64,000 bases of DNA from assembly GCA_965224065.1 (NCBI GenBank), contig CBDCYF010000005.1:3596001-3660000 (forward strand). The letters are read 5' to 3'. Under the pieces are notes generated by a model. The model was given only the letters and a program-made list of their open reading frames with translations. It did not search any database and was not told the DNA's origin. Shown here piece by piece: positions 37,181-46,300 of the stretch. Numbering within the stretch: the stretch's first letter is position 1; every line of letters begins with the position of its first letter. A program made the translations under genes and the position numbers. This DNA comes from JAOTZA01 sp965224065 (GTDB lineage: Bacteria; Acidobacteriota; Thermoanaerobaculia; Multivoradales; JAHEKO01).

Positions 37181-38847
37181 GCCTTCCCCTTCGCGTCCGA
37201 CTCACGGCAAGCGCGGTCTTTTGGGTCATTCTGACGCTGGCCGCGCCCGGCGCGCGTGCCAACGAGGCCTCGGCGGTGGATGCCCCGGAGCCCGATCCGC
37301 TGCCGGAGGACGAGGCGCTCGAGGCCAATGGCGCTCGCATCGGCAAGATCTCGATCCAGGTGAGCGATGTCTTCGACATGCGGGACCCGGACCAGAACAA
37401 AAAGATCTTTCGGTTTGTCAACCGGTTGCACCGCAAGACGCGCGACGGGGTGATCCTCGAGGAGTTGCTCTTCGAGCCCGGGGATCCGTACTCGAGCCGG
37501 TTGTTGGCGGAGTCCGAAAGAAGGCTGCGCGAAAAACGGTACCTCTACGACGCCGAGATCAGACCAGTCGCCTATCGAGACGGCACGGTGGACATCCACG
37601 TCGACACCCGCGACGTGTGGACCTTGAATGGGGGGGTGGCGTTCTCGCGCAGCGGCGGTGAGAACACCACGCGATTCAGCGTGTCGGACACCAATTTTCT
37701 CGGCACCGGCAAGGAAGTGGGGATCAGCCGCAAGGAGAACGTCGACCGGGTCCGCGCCGAGGCGCACTATCGCGACTTCAACCTCTTCGGCAATCACAGT
37801 GAGATCGAGATCTCGGTGTCCGACAACAGCGACGGCGACCGCTATCTTCTGCACCTGCGGCGGCCCTTTTTCGCGCTCGACACCCGCCGCTCGAAGGGCA
37901 TCACGCTGCTCACCGAGGAACGGATCGACCCGATCTTCGATCGCGGTCAGGCGATTGCCGAGTTCCAGCACAAGATCGATGTGTTCGACGGCCACTGGGG
38001 GTTTTCCAGGGGGCTGAAAAACGGCTCGGTCAAGCGGTGGAAGTTCGGCTACACATTTATCAGGGACCGTTTCTTCGCCCTGCCGGATCGTCCGTCGACG
38101 ATCCCGGTGCCGCCGGATCGGACGCTCTCCTACCCCTGGGTCGATTTCGAGTTCGTCCAGGATCGATTTATCGAGACCCGCGACCTCGACAAGATCGCGC
38201 GTACCGAGGATTTGAATCTCGGGACGCGCTTCCAGACGCGGCTCGGTTTCTCGGCGCCGGCGTTTGGCGGTGACGAGGATCTGGCGATCTTTGGCACCAA
38301 CGTTTCGTCCGGGTTCCACGTCGGTACCGGCAAGCTGTTGCTTGCGGACGCAAACGCCGGTCTGCGTTGGGGCCGGGACGGCCTCGACACGCTGGCAGCG
38401 GGGATCAACGGCCGCTTCTACTGGCGCAACGGCAAGAACAAGGTCTTCTACTCGACGCTCCAGGCCGCGGCGGTAGAGGATCTCGACCCCGAGCGGCAGC
38501 TCCTGATCGGAGGCGACAGCGGCCTCCGTGGTTACCCACTGCGTTTCGAGAGCGGCGACCGCCGGGTCCTGCTCACCCTCGAGCAGCGATTTTTCACCGG
38601 GCGGGAGTTTTTCAAGCTCGCCACGGCCGGTGCGGCGATTTTTTTCGACGCCGGGCGCGCCTGGTTTGTCGGGCAGGACCGAGCCGACGATTTTGGCGTC
38701 CTCAAGGACATCGGCATCGGTCTGCGGCTCAGCCCGACGCGGTCGGGCGGCAAGACCATGGTGCATCTCGACGTCGCCTTTCCGCTCGACGGGGACGGCT
38801 CGTTCGAGAGCGTCCAGTGGCTGGTCTCGACCCACGAGACTCTATGA
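37177..38847 (+). CDS. BamA/TamA-like outer membrane protein
   Basis: A 556-aa protein from GTG 37177, overlapping the upstream stop. Signal peptide about 1-28. One or two POTRA-like segments follow (about 50-150: IQVSDVFDMRDPDQNKKIF, LEELLFEPGDPYSSRLLAESERRLRE). Then comes a beta-barrel region to the C terminus with the surface-antigen D15 signature (LLIGGDSGLRGYPLRFESGDRRVLLTLEQRFF). It is shorter than BamA (about 800 aa, five POTRAs), so it is a TamA/BamA paralogue or a partner-specific secretion barrel. Outer-membrane location indicates a diderm cell. Confidence 0.85.
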   Translation: MSLPLRVRLTASAVFWVILTLAAPGARANEASAVDAPEPDPLPEDEALEANGARIGKISIQVSDVFDMRDPDQNKKIFRFVNRLHRKTRDGVILEELLFEPGDPYSSRLLAESERRLREKRYLYDAEIRPVAYRDGTVDIHVDTRDVWTLNGGVAFSRSGGENTTRFSVSDTNFLGTGKEVGISRKENVDRVRAEAHYRDFNLFGNHSEIEISVSDNSDGDRYLLHLRRPFFALDTRRSKGITLLTEERIDPIFDRGQAIAEFQHKIDVFDGHWGFSRGLKNGSVKRWKFGYTFIRDRFFALPDRPSTIPVPPDRTLSYPWVDFEFVQDRFIETRDLDKIARTEDLNLGTRFQTRLGFSAPAFGGDEDLAIFGTNVSSGFHVGTGKLLLADANAGLRWGRDGLDTLAAGINGRFYWRNGKNKVFYSTLQAAAVEDLDPERQLLIGGDSGLRGYPLRFESGDRRVLLTLEQRFFTGREFFKLATAGAAIFFDAGRAWFVGQDRADDFGVLKDIGIGLRLSPTRSGGKTMVHLDVAFPLDGDGSFESVQWLVSTHETL

Positions 38848-38925
38848 CCCCTGGACGGCACATGTTCATTGCCGGGTGTCGAGCCCTCTGCTAGCCTGTC
38901 TGTCTCACCCCAAACAAGGAGAACT

Positions 38926-39750
38926 ATGAAATCGAAACAGATCGCCGTCGTGGCTTGCTCGCTTCTGGCCCTGGCCGTTCCGTTGGCGGCCGACGGGGGC
39001 AAGAAGGATCTCCGCGAGGAGATCGAGGAGCTCAAAGCCGGCCAGCAGAAGATCCAAAAGGACCTGGCGGAGATCAAAAAGCTTCTCGAGGCCAGGCCGG
39101 CGCCGGCCGCTCAGGGGGCCGCGCGTCGCAGCGGAGCCAATGTCGAGAATGTGGTCTTTGACCTCGGGGACAACCCGGTCAAGGGCGAATCCACGGCCAA
39201 GCTGACACTGGTCGAATTCTCCGACTATCAGTGACCGTTCTGCAGCCGTCACGTCCGTGAGACGTACCCGCAGATTGCCAAGGAATACATCGACACCGGA
39301 AAGATCCGCTACGCTATGCTCGATCTGCCGCTCGAGCGCATCCACCCGTTGGCCTTCAAGGCCGCTGAGGCGACCGCTTGCGCCGCCGATCAAGGCAAGT
39401 TCTGGGAGATGCACGACCGGCTCTTCGCCAACACCCGTAATCTCCAACAGTTGAGCCCGCACGCCGAGGCCGTCGGCCTCGACGTCGCCGCGTTCGACGA
39501 ATGCATGGAGAGCAATCGTCACGCCACGGCGGTGCGCAAGGACATGGCCCAGGCCCGCAAGGCGGGCGCCACCGGCACGCCGGCCTTCCTGCTGGCCCTG
39601 ACCGATCCGTCTGACCCGACCAAGGTCAAGGGGTTGACCACCTTCCGAGGAGCGCAACCGTTCAACACGTTCAAGACCCAGATCGATGGAGCGTTGCGCG
39701 ATCTGGCCAAGGATGCGGCGCAGCCTGGTACGGGCTCGGCGACTCAGTAG
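38926..39750 (+). CDS. DsbA-like exported selenoprotein candidate (in-frame UGA, U-P-F-C)
   Basis: The frame reads ATG 38926 (AAGGAG 5 bases upstream) to TAG 39750 with a single in-frame TGA at 39232-39234, codon 103. The full product is 274 aa: signal peptide (about 1-22), a short coiled coil (about 28-56), then a complete DsbA-type thioredoxin fold. The TGA falls in EFSDYQ-U-PFCSRH, where DsbA-like proteins have DYQCPFC, so U103 and C106 would be the redox pair. The cis-Pro loop is GTPAF. A SECIS-like hairpin with GUCC apical loop starts 4 bases after the UGA. The best reading is selenocysteine insertion; a nonsense mutation at exactly the catalytic Cys codon (TGC/TGT to TGA) is the alternative. 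Either half alone is an incomplete fold. Confidence 0.82.
39239..39274 (+). promoter_or_regulatory. SECIS-like hairpin downstream of UGA103
   Basis: Stem pairs TCTGC (39239-39243) with GCAGA (39270-39274) and, after an internal loop, CG plus TCAC (39247-39252) with GTGA plus CG (39257-39264, GA bulge). The apical loop is GTCC (39253-39256). There are 18 bases between the UGA and the apical loop and its first base is G. This matches the known bacterial SECIS rule of a loop 16-37 nt from UGA with G in its first two positions. Confidence 0.65.
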
Positions 39751-39775
39751 CGACGCTCTCCCAAAATCGACCTCA

Positions 39776-39814
39776 AAAAGAAAGGCCGGAGCCCGTCGGG
39801 GCTCCGGCCTTTTG
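39776..39814. terminator. Bidirectional intrinsic terminator between convergent genes
   Basis: A near-perfect 14-bp stem AAAGGCCGGAGCCC/GGGCTCCGGCCTTT with a GTCG loop, T-run on the plus side and AAAAAGAAA on the other. It ends both the DsbA-like gene and the convergent M36 metalloprotease gene. Confidence 0.93.
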
Positions 39815-39833
39815 GTTGTGGTCGATCAGACCG

Positions 39834-42713
39834 TCAGCAATCCGGGTCGGCCCCGTCGATGAGACCGTCGCAGTCGTTGTCGAGACCGTCCGAACACCGC
39901 GGACCTTTCTCCTTGGCGTGGGTCGGCACACAACCCTGACATGCGGGGTCGATGCCGTCACAATCGTCATCGTCGCAGTCGGTGGCCTGGTCACAGTCAT
40001 TGTCGAGACTGTCCTGACAGGTCAGGTTGGGAATCTCGCTCAATGCAGGAGCGCCGCAGTCGAGCTCGCACGAGCAGCTATCTTCGCCCGCGTCGCACGA
40101 CAGGTCGCCGCAGCAGAACCCCGGAACCGGGGTCGACGAGCAGGTGTTTCCCTGGCCGGTACAGCGAGAGTCGCTGCAGTCGACCATATTGCTGCCGCTG
40201 CCGGTTCCATCTCCGCTGCAACAGTAGCGATTGTTGGGGTTCCCGTTCTGCTGGCCGTTGCAATCGGACGGGCAACTGCCTGCAGTGCAGTCCTCACCCG
40301 GCTCGCAGACGCCGTTGCCGCAGATCGGCCCGGGAGCCTGACTCGGACAGTCGCTCGGACAGGCGATCGTTCCGCCGGTGCCGTCGCAGCTTTCGCCCGG
40401 ATCGCAAACGCCATTGCCGCATCCGGTGGTGCACTGGGATGGCAGGTCGAACGCTTCGGTCACGGCGAGGCTGCTCGAGCTCCCGCCGTCGTCGGCACTA
40501 AAGCCCATGCCGCGCTTGGCGAATCCATCCCAAATCAGACACTCGTTGGCGCCACCGTTGTTGGCCTGGTCTGCCGCCAGGATGGCGTCGCGGGCATCCA
40601 GGAACGTCGGGTTGCACCCCTGGAGCTTGAGACCGTCCACGACGAGCTGGATGGCGACGTTGTTGCCTCCCGTTCCGTTGTAGAGATCGGCATCAAAACC
40701 CTGATCGTTGACCAGGTTCCAGTACACCTCCCACACCGCTGTGGCCCAGACCGTTCCGACGCCGTGGGGGATCGAAAGCGGATCGCCCGGCTGGCCGGCG
40801 GTCTGGATGTCGCCATAGGTCAGCGGGTTGTCGACCATATCCGTGGTGTAGGGATAGGCACGGATGCCGGCGCCCGGCGTGTTGTCAAAGATCAGATACG
40901 AGCCGACGCCGCGAAGAGTCGTCTCCGTATCGGCCGCATCGGGGGTGAAAAAGAGCGTGCACAGGTCGCTCCAACCTTCGCCCGCTTGCTGGTCGCCACC
41001 CAGACAGTTGGTGCTGGGACCGCCGGTCAACCGGGTCGACAGGCCATGGCAATACTCGTGGGCGATCACGCCGGCGTCGAAGTCGCTGTCCCGGTTCGGC
41101 TGGGTGCTGCGAAGCGTGGCGTTGAGGCCTGCGCCCAGCGCCGCCTTGATGGTGTTTCCGTCGTTCTGGCTCACCATGACCGAGGGGATGGTCACCAGCT
41201 CGCCATCCACTCCGGGTCCCATGGCGAACGTCTCGGTACCTCCCTGGTTGTTGGCCACGATCGCCGCGATGGCGCCGGCGTTTTCTGCGTTGAGCACCTT
41301 GGTTCCGAACTCGCAGTTGCCTCGGTCGATCATTGCGATCCGGCCGGGGGTGAAACCGCTCAAAGACGAGCAGGCGTCAGCCGGGCTGGCCATCTCGACG
41401 TCCCCGGTGACTCCGGTGCCGTCCAGAAACGCTCCGAAAGAAGCCTGCGGGGCCCCGTAGATTCCCGCGGCGGTAGAAGGGGGATTGACCTCGACCTCGG
41501 CGGGAGCCCGCCAGACATACATCTGCATTCTTGGGTTGGTCGTGAACGGGCCATTGGGCTCGGGGGGAGTCGCCATATTGGCGTTGTCGGAGCTGGGTCG
41601 GATGCTCCCCGCGTTGTCCTGAGCATCGGCGTTCACCGAATCGCTGGCGAGGCCGCCGCGGCCGTAGTTGTTCTCCTGAAAATTGCCGCTGGCCTCGTCA
41701 AAGCCATACTGGTACAACAAGTCGTGCATGATGTTGTTCCAGTAGAACAAGTTGACGACCGCCGCGTCGACGTACTGGTCGGGCTCGTCGGCAAAGTTCA
41801 GCGGCACGACGGCACTGGTGAAGTCGAGCGAGCCGCCGCCGTCGGGTTGGGTCACGCCCCCGCAGGACGTATTGTTGCCGTCGCGGTCTTCCTGGGCGCA
41901 GACGTTGTTGCCGCGTGTCGTGGTGAACTCGGCACCCGCGGCCCCGTTGGTGTCGTGCCAGCCAAAGGGTGATGCAGTGCTTTCCGCGGGGTTGACTTCG
42001 ATGGTTCGGCCGCCGTCGTTGGGCGACTCCTTGGGCAACGCAAAGACCTCATACTGGTCGTGGGCGACCCAGTCGTTCCGGGCCAGGATCTGCCCGTTCT
42101 CGGTGTCGACCCAGAGGTTCCACCAATGGCGGTTGTCGGCCTGGCGAATCGTCATCTCCCAAGCCAAGCGCACGTCGCCGGAATCGAGGGCATAGAAGGC
42201 CAGCTTGACCGGGATCTCGTCCTGCGACAGGCCGGCTCCGCTAAAGCGAGCCTCTCTCGCGGGCCCGCCGATGGAGGCGGTCTCAAAAAGCGTCTCCGGG
42301 ATCTCCAGGCCGAGCTGCTCGGCTGCTTGCCGGATCGCGGTCTCCGCGTCGAGCCTTGGCCGGCGTGTGTTGATCTTGCCGGTGAGGTTGCCGACGAAAC
42401 GGTTGCCGACGTGGAGCACGCGCCCGTCGGACGTTACGTTGACGTTGATGTGGCCATTTGCGACCTCGATGCCTTGAGAGCGCTGGCGAAAGTGAATGTG
42501 CGTGATTCCGTTGTTGCTGGACCGGTACTGGTTTTTGAGGAGTTTGTCGGCCACGTCCTCGGTCGTCAGGCCGAGGGCCGTGGCGTTGGCGTTGAGATGG
42601 CTCAAGGCGATGTCGAGGGGGGGCTGGGCCTGTGCCGTCGCCATGCCCGCGAGGGCAAGCGTCACCAAGGCCACGCTACAGCAGGTGGTGATCTGTCGAT
42701 GAAACCTCTTCAA
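39834..42713 (-). CDS. Secreted M36 (fungalysin-type) metalloprotease with PA domain and Cys-rich C terminus
   Basis: A 959-aa exported protease from TTG 42713 with GGAGGA 5 bases upstream. Order: signal peptide (about 1-27), FTP-like propeptide (GITHIHFRQRSQGIEVANGH), and the catalytic domain with an inserted PA domain (about 400-520, IAMIDRGNCEFGTKV). The zinc site is HEYCH (VIAHEYCHGLS, about 553), with the third ligand Glu in GEGWSDL. The C-terminal ~230 residues hold Cys-rich repeats (CGNGVCDPGESC, CGNGVCEPGEDC) and end in calcium-loop-like DNDCDG segments. It probably degrades extracellular protein after autoprocessing. Monocistronic, with a long upstream region and a strong terminator. 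Confidence 0.92.
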   Translation of the reverse strand: MKRFHRQITTCCSVALVTLALAGMATAQAQPPLDIALSHLNANATALGLTTEDVADKLLKNQYRSSNNGITHIHFRQRSQGIEVANGHINVNVTSDGRVLHVGNRFVGNLTGKINTRRPRLDAETAIRQAAEQLGLEIPETLFETASIGGPAREARFSGAGLSQDEIPVKLAFYALDSGDVRLAWEMTIRQADNRHWWNLWVDTENGQILARNDWVAHDQYEVFALPKESPNDGGRTIEVNPAESTASPFGWHDTNGAAGAEFTTTRGNNVCAQEDRDGNNTSCGGVTQPDGGGSLDFTSAVVPLNFADEPDQYVDAAVVNLFYWNNIMHDLLYQYGFDEASGNFQENNYGRGGLASDSVNADAQDNAGSIRPSSDNANMATPPEPNGPFTTNPRMQMYVWRAPAEVEVNPPSTAAGIYGAPQASFGAFLDGTGVTGDVEMASPADACSSLSGFTPGRIAMIDRGNCEFGTKVLNAENAGAIAAIVANNQGGTETFAMGPGVDGELVTIPSVMVSQNDGNTIKAALGAGLNATLRSTQPNRDSDFDAGVIAHEYCHGLSTRLTGGPSTNCLGGDQQAGEGWSDLCTLFFTPDAADTETTLRGVGSYLIFDNTPGAGIRAYPYTTDMVDNPLTYGDIQTAGQPGDPLSIPHGVGTVWATAVWEVYWNLVNDQGFDADLYNGTGGNNVAIQLVVDGLKLQGCNPTFLDARDAILAADQANNGGANECLIWDGFAKRGMGFSADDGGSSSSLAVTEAFDLPSQCTTGCGNGVCDPGESCDGTGGTIACPSDCPSQAPGPICGNGVCEPGEDCTAGSCPSDCNGQQNGNPNNRYCCSGDGTGSGSNMVDCSDSRCTGQGNTCSSTPVPGFCCGDLSCDAGEDSCSCELDCGAPALSEIPNLTCQDSLDNDCDQATDCDDDDCDGIDPACQGCVPTHAKEKGPRCSDGLDNDCDGLIDGADPDC

Positions 42714-42869
42714 TCTGTCCTCCGATGTTGGTCTCCGATTACGTGGAGAAAGTGGACGGCTCCCGACCCCTCATGGGCAGGCGCCGCAGTTCCTGACCGG
42801 GTTGAGACCCCCTACCACTCGACCTGATCTGTTTCGCTTGACGAGAATGCTCCTAGACGAGGGTCGTCT

Positions 42870-42949
42870 TGTCAAGTCGTGAGATCGTGGATTTTTCGGC
42901 GGATATTCTGATCAGCTCGCAAGTAATATTTGCAATCTTGCAACGCAAG
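42870..42949. promoter_or_regulatory. Candidate control region with TTGCAA-type inverted repeats
   Basis: In the 261-bp divergent gap, a consensus TTGACA reads on the minus strand at 42875-42870. An AT-rich patch at 42919-42949 contains TTGCAA twice, 8 bp apart, flanked by GCAAG, giving overlapping inverted repeats (CTTGC-AAC-GCAAG). The A+T content stands out from its surroundings. It may bind a regulator of the protease gene, the plus-strand gene or both. Confidence 0.4.
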
Positions 42950-42974
42950 GGCCCCCGCTGTAGGGTCGGCCCCC

Positions 42975-43343
42975 ATGCCGGAGCCCATCACCCTGGACTT
43001 CGACTCCTTCTGGGGTTGGCTGGTCACCCACCCCAACTGCATCCTGCGGGCCGGTACCCCGGAGGCAGTGCTCTACGACGACGACGATCTGCATTGGCAT
43101 TTCGCATCCGAGAGCCCGGAGACCCTTCTGGTCCAGGTCATGCGGGGCAAGCGATTTGTCGGTGAGCTGCTGCTGCAGCCCGAACAGGTGAGTTATGTGC
43201 AGGGCACCGAGGCCGAGCAGGAAGGCGAGTACGCCTTCGAGCTGGTGGCCGAGAACGAGAAGGGCCGATTTGCGGTCTACTTTTTTGTCCTGACCCACGG
43301 TTTCGACGAGGAGGGCACGCTCCACAAAGAGCGGGTTCACTGA
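42975..43343 (+). CDS. Hypothetical acidic cytoplasmic protein
   Basis: A 122-aa soluble protein with no signal peptide or membrane segment. ATG 42975 begins MPEPITLDFDSFWGWL; the frame is open upstream to 42930 but no start there is better. The sequence is acidic with alternating beta-strand character (TLLVQVMRGKRFVGELLLQP, FAVYFFVLTHGFDEEGTL). I do not recognise a family. It has its own upstream region and lies 52 bp before the long CRTAC1 gene. Confidence 0.7.
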   Translation: MPEPITLDFDSFWGWLVTHPNCILRAGTPEAVLYDDDDLHWHFASESPETLLVQVMRGKRFVGELLLQPEQVSYVQGTEAEQEGEYAFELVAENEKGRFAVYFFVLTHGFDEEGTLHKERVH

Positions 43344-43395
43344 CGGCTCCGAGGTCGCCACGCTCGGTCCCGGCCGCTGGTACGATTCCGGTCCC

Positions 43396-46300
43396 GTGGC
43401 ATCTCCCTCTTCCATCGCGAGGCTTGCCGGCTGGGCCGTGCTGGCATTGGCCTTGGGCGCGATTCTGACGGGCTGTTCCGGGGAGTCCACCGCGGACCGG
43501 CCGCGCGCCGAAGCCCTATCCGAGGACGGCGGCTCCACGGTGGCGCTGGTCCGGCGCGAAACGGCGCGCCGGCCCCCGACGCTGGTGGAGGCCATGGCCG
43601 AGAACGTCGATCCCTCGCGGGACGGCTGGAACAGCGAAGTGCTGAGCGCGGCGGCGTCCAAGCGGCTCAAGGAAATCGGGAAGATCCTGGAGGCGCCCCC
43701 CGGCACCCCTCTGGAGGGCGTCGAGGCGTGGGTCGACGAGGAGTTTGTCGGCCGCGCGCTCCGCCCCAACGTTCTCGAGGAGGCTTACTCCGACGGCGTC
43801 TTCACCATCCGCCGCTGGCAGAAGGACCGTGCCACCGGCGAGTCGCATCGCGGAGCCAAGGGGTTCGAGCTCGCTCTCGAGACCCTACGCATGGCACGGG
43901 CCGCCGACGGCGAGGTTCGCGTGACGCTCAAGCCGGTGGCGATCGAAGAGGGGAGCGATTCGTTCTCGACCCACGTCTTCTTCGACTCGAGCCTCAGGGA
44001 GCGCGGTAGGGGGCTGCAGCGGAACGCGCTGTGGAATGTCGAATGGGCTTATCCGGTGGGGAAGCAGCCACCGCGGTTGCGCGCGGTCGAGATCGAGCGC
44101 TACGAAGAAGTCTCGTTTGCCGGCGACGGCGGCAGGCTTTTCGACGACTGCACACAGTCGGTTCTGGGCGCAAACGAATCCTATGAAACGCAGGTGCTGC
44201 CCGGGATCAACCATTGGCTGGGCCGGGTGAGCCTGATCGCCGGCATGACCATCGTCGGCTTCCATGGTCTGGCGGTGGGCGATGTCGATGGGGACGGGCT
44301 GGAAGACCTCTATGTCTGCGACGCCGCCGGTCTTCCCAACCGTTTGTTCGTGCAGAACCCCGACGGCACCGCGAGGGACGAGTCGGCCGCGGCCGGGGTC
44401 GATTGGCTGGAAGCCAGCTCGTCGGCGCTTTTTGTGGATCTGGACGGTGACGGCGACCAAGACCTGGCCGTGGCGCTGCGGCGTGGGCTGCTGCTGCACG
44501 AGAACGACGGTCGGGGCCGCTTTACGCTTCGCGCCGATCACAAGAACCTCGTCACTCGCTCGTCGTCACTCTCGGCGGCCGACTACGACGAAGACGGCGA
44601 CCTCGATCTCTATGTGTGCGGCTACGATGGCGACCCCGACAACAAGGGTCTGCCCGGGCCGGTCCCCTACAACGACGCGGAGAACGGCGGAGCCAACGTC
44701 CTGCTGGCAAACCGCGGTGGTTTTCGCTTTGAAGACGTCACGGCCGAGAGCGGTCTCGACGTCAACAACACCCGCTGGAGCTTTGCCTCGGCATGGGACG
44801 ACTACGACGGCGACGGCGACCTCGATCTGTATGTCGCCAATGACTACGGGCGCAACAATCTGTACCGCAACCGTGGAGCGGGCGCCCGGCCGCGATTTGA
44901 GGACGTGGCGCCCGAGACCGGCGTTGAGGACGTCGCCTCCGGCATGTCCGCGGCCTGGGGGGACTACAACCGCGACGGCCGCCCCGACATCTATGTGAGC
45001 AACATGTTCTCTTCTGCCGGCGGTCGGATCGCGGACAAGACCCGGTTTGCAGAGTCCGCCTCCGAGCCTACGACCCGCGATCTGCAGCGCATGGCCAGGG
45101 GAAACACCTTGTTCGAAAACGCCGGTGGCCACTTTCGCGACGTCAGTGTCGAATCCGGCGCCACCATGGGGCGCTGGGCCTGGGGCTCCAAGTTTGCGGA
45201 CCTGAACAACGACTCCTGGCCCGACGTGGTGGTGACCAACGGCTATGTGACCAATGACGACAGCGGCGACTTGTGAAGCTTTTTCTGGCGGCAGGTCGTG
45301 TCGCGCTCACCCAAGGCCGAGAAAGCGCGCCAGGCGCTGGACGAGTACATCGCGAGCTGGCGAGCGATCACTCGGCTCCTGCGGGAGGGCCTCTCGTGGA
45401 GCGGCTACGAGAGAAACTGCGCATACCTCAATTGCGGTGACGGGCGGTTTGCCGATGTCTCCGCCGCTACCGGTCTGGATTTCGACGACGACGGGCGGGC
45501 GCTGGCGGTGGTCGACTGGGATCACGACGGCGACCTGGATCTCTGGCTCTACAATCGAACCGGCCCACGCCTGCGGCTGATGCTCAACCAGAGCCCGGCC
45601 GACGGCGACCGCTCGGTGGCCTTCCGGCTGCGTGGCACCCACGCCAACCGCGATGGCGTCGGCGCCCGTGTCGAGGTCGAGTTGGAGGGCGACCGGCGGC
45701 GGCTGGTCGAGACTCTTTACGCCGGTGACGCCTACCTCTCGCAGTCTAGTAAGTGGGTGCACTTCGGCCTCGGGGAGAGCCCCGAGATCCGCCGCGTCAC
45801 CGTCGCCTGGCCGGGTGGCGACCGCGAGGCGTTTGCCGGTGTCGTCCCCGGCGGTCGCTATCTGTTGGTAGAGGGCTCGGGCCGCGCCGAGGAGACGCCA
45901 CGCCGCGCGGCCGTGACCCTGGCGCCGTCGCCGCCGTCCGGCTCGGTGCCGGGTGGCGGCGTCAAAGAAAGCGCGGAAACGAGGCTGTTTCTGCCTTCGC
46001 GAGTGCCGCTGCCGAGCCTGAGCTATGAGACCGGCGGCGACACGCCGGGTGTGTCGGCTCCGGTCCACCCGGGGCCAGGGCCCGACACGCCGGCGCTACT
46101 GCTCAACTTGTGGGCCAGTTGGTGTGGTCCCTGTGTGACCGAGCTGAAGGGACTGACAGAGCGGCGGGATGAGGTCCGGGCCGCCGGTCTCGACGTCATC
46201 GCACTCACCGTCGAAGAGGTAGACGGCGACGAAGCGACCGGCGCCGCTGACGCCGCGCGCCTTCTCGACCGTATTGACTTTCCCTTTCGCAGCGGTGTCG

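Noticed and set aside
39816..41972. 718-codon plus-strand open frame opposite the M36 protease
   Set aside because: It is a mirror of the protease on the other strand; its translation has no recognisable domain, while the minus strand has a signal peptide, HEYCH zinc site and PA domain.
39232..45276. Treating the two in-frame TGA codons as ordinary pseudogene mutations
   Set aside because: Each gene has only that single lesion, both frames are otherwise intact, both are followed by SECIS-like hairpins at the right distance, and one falls exactly on the catalytic Cys codon. Two unrelated lesions of this kind are unlikely, though not excluded.
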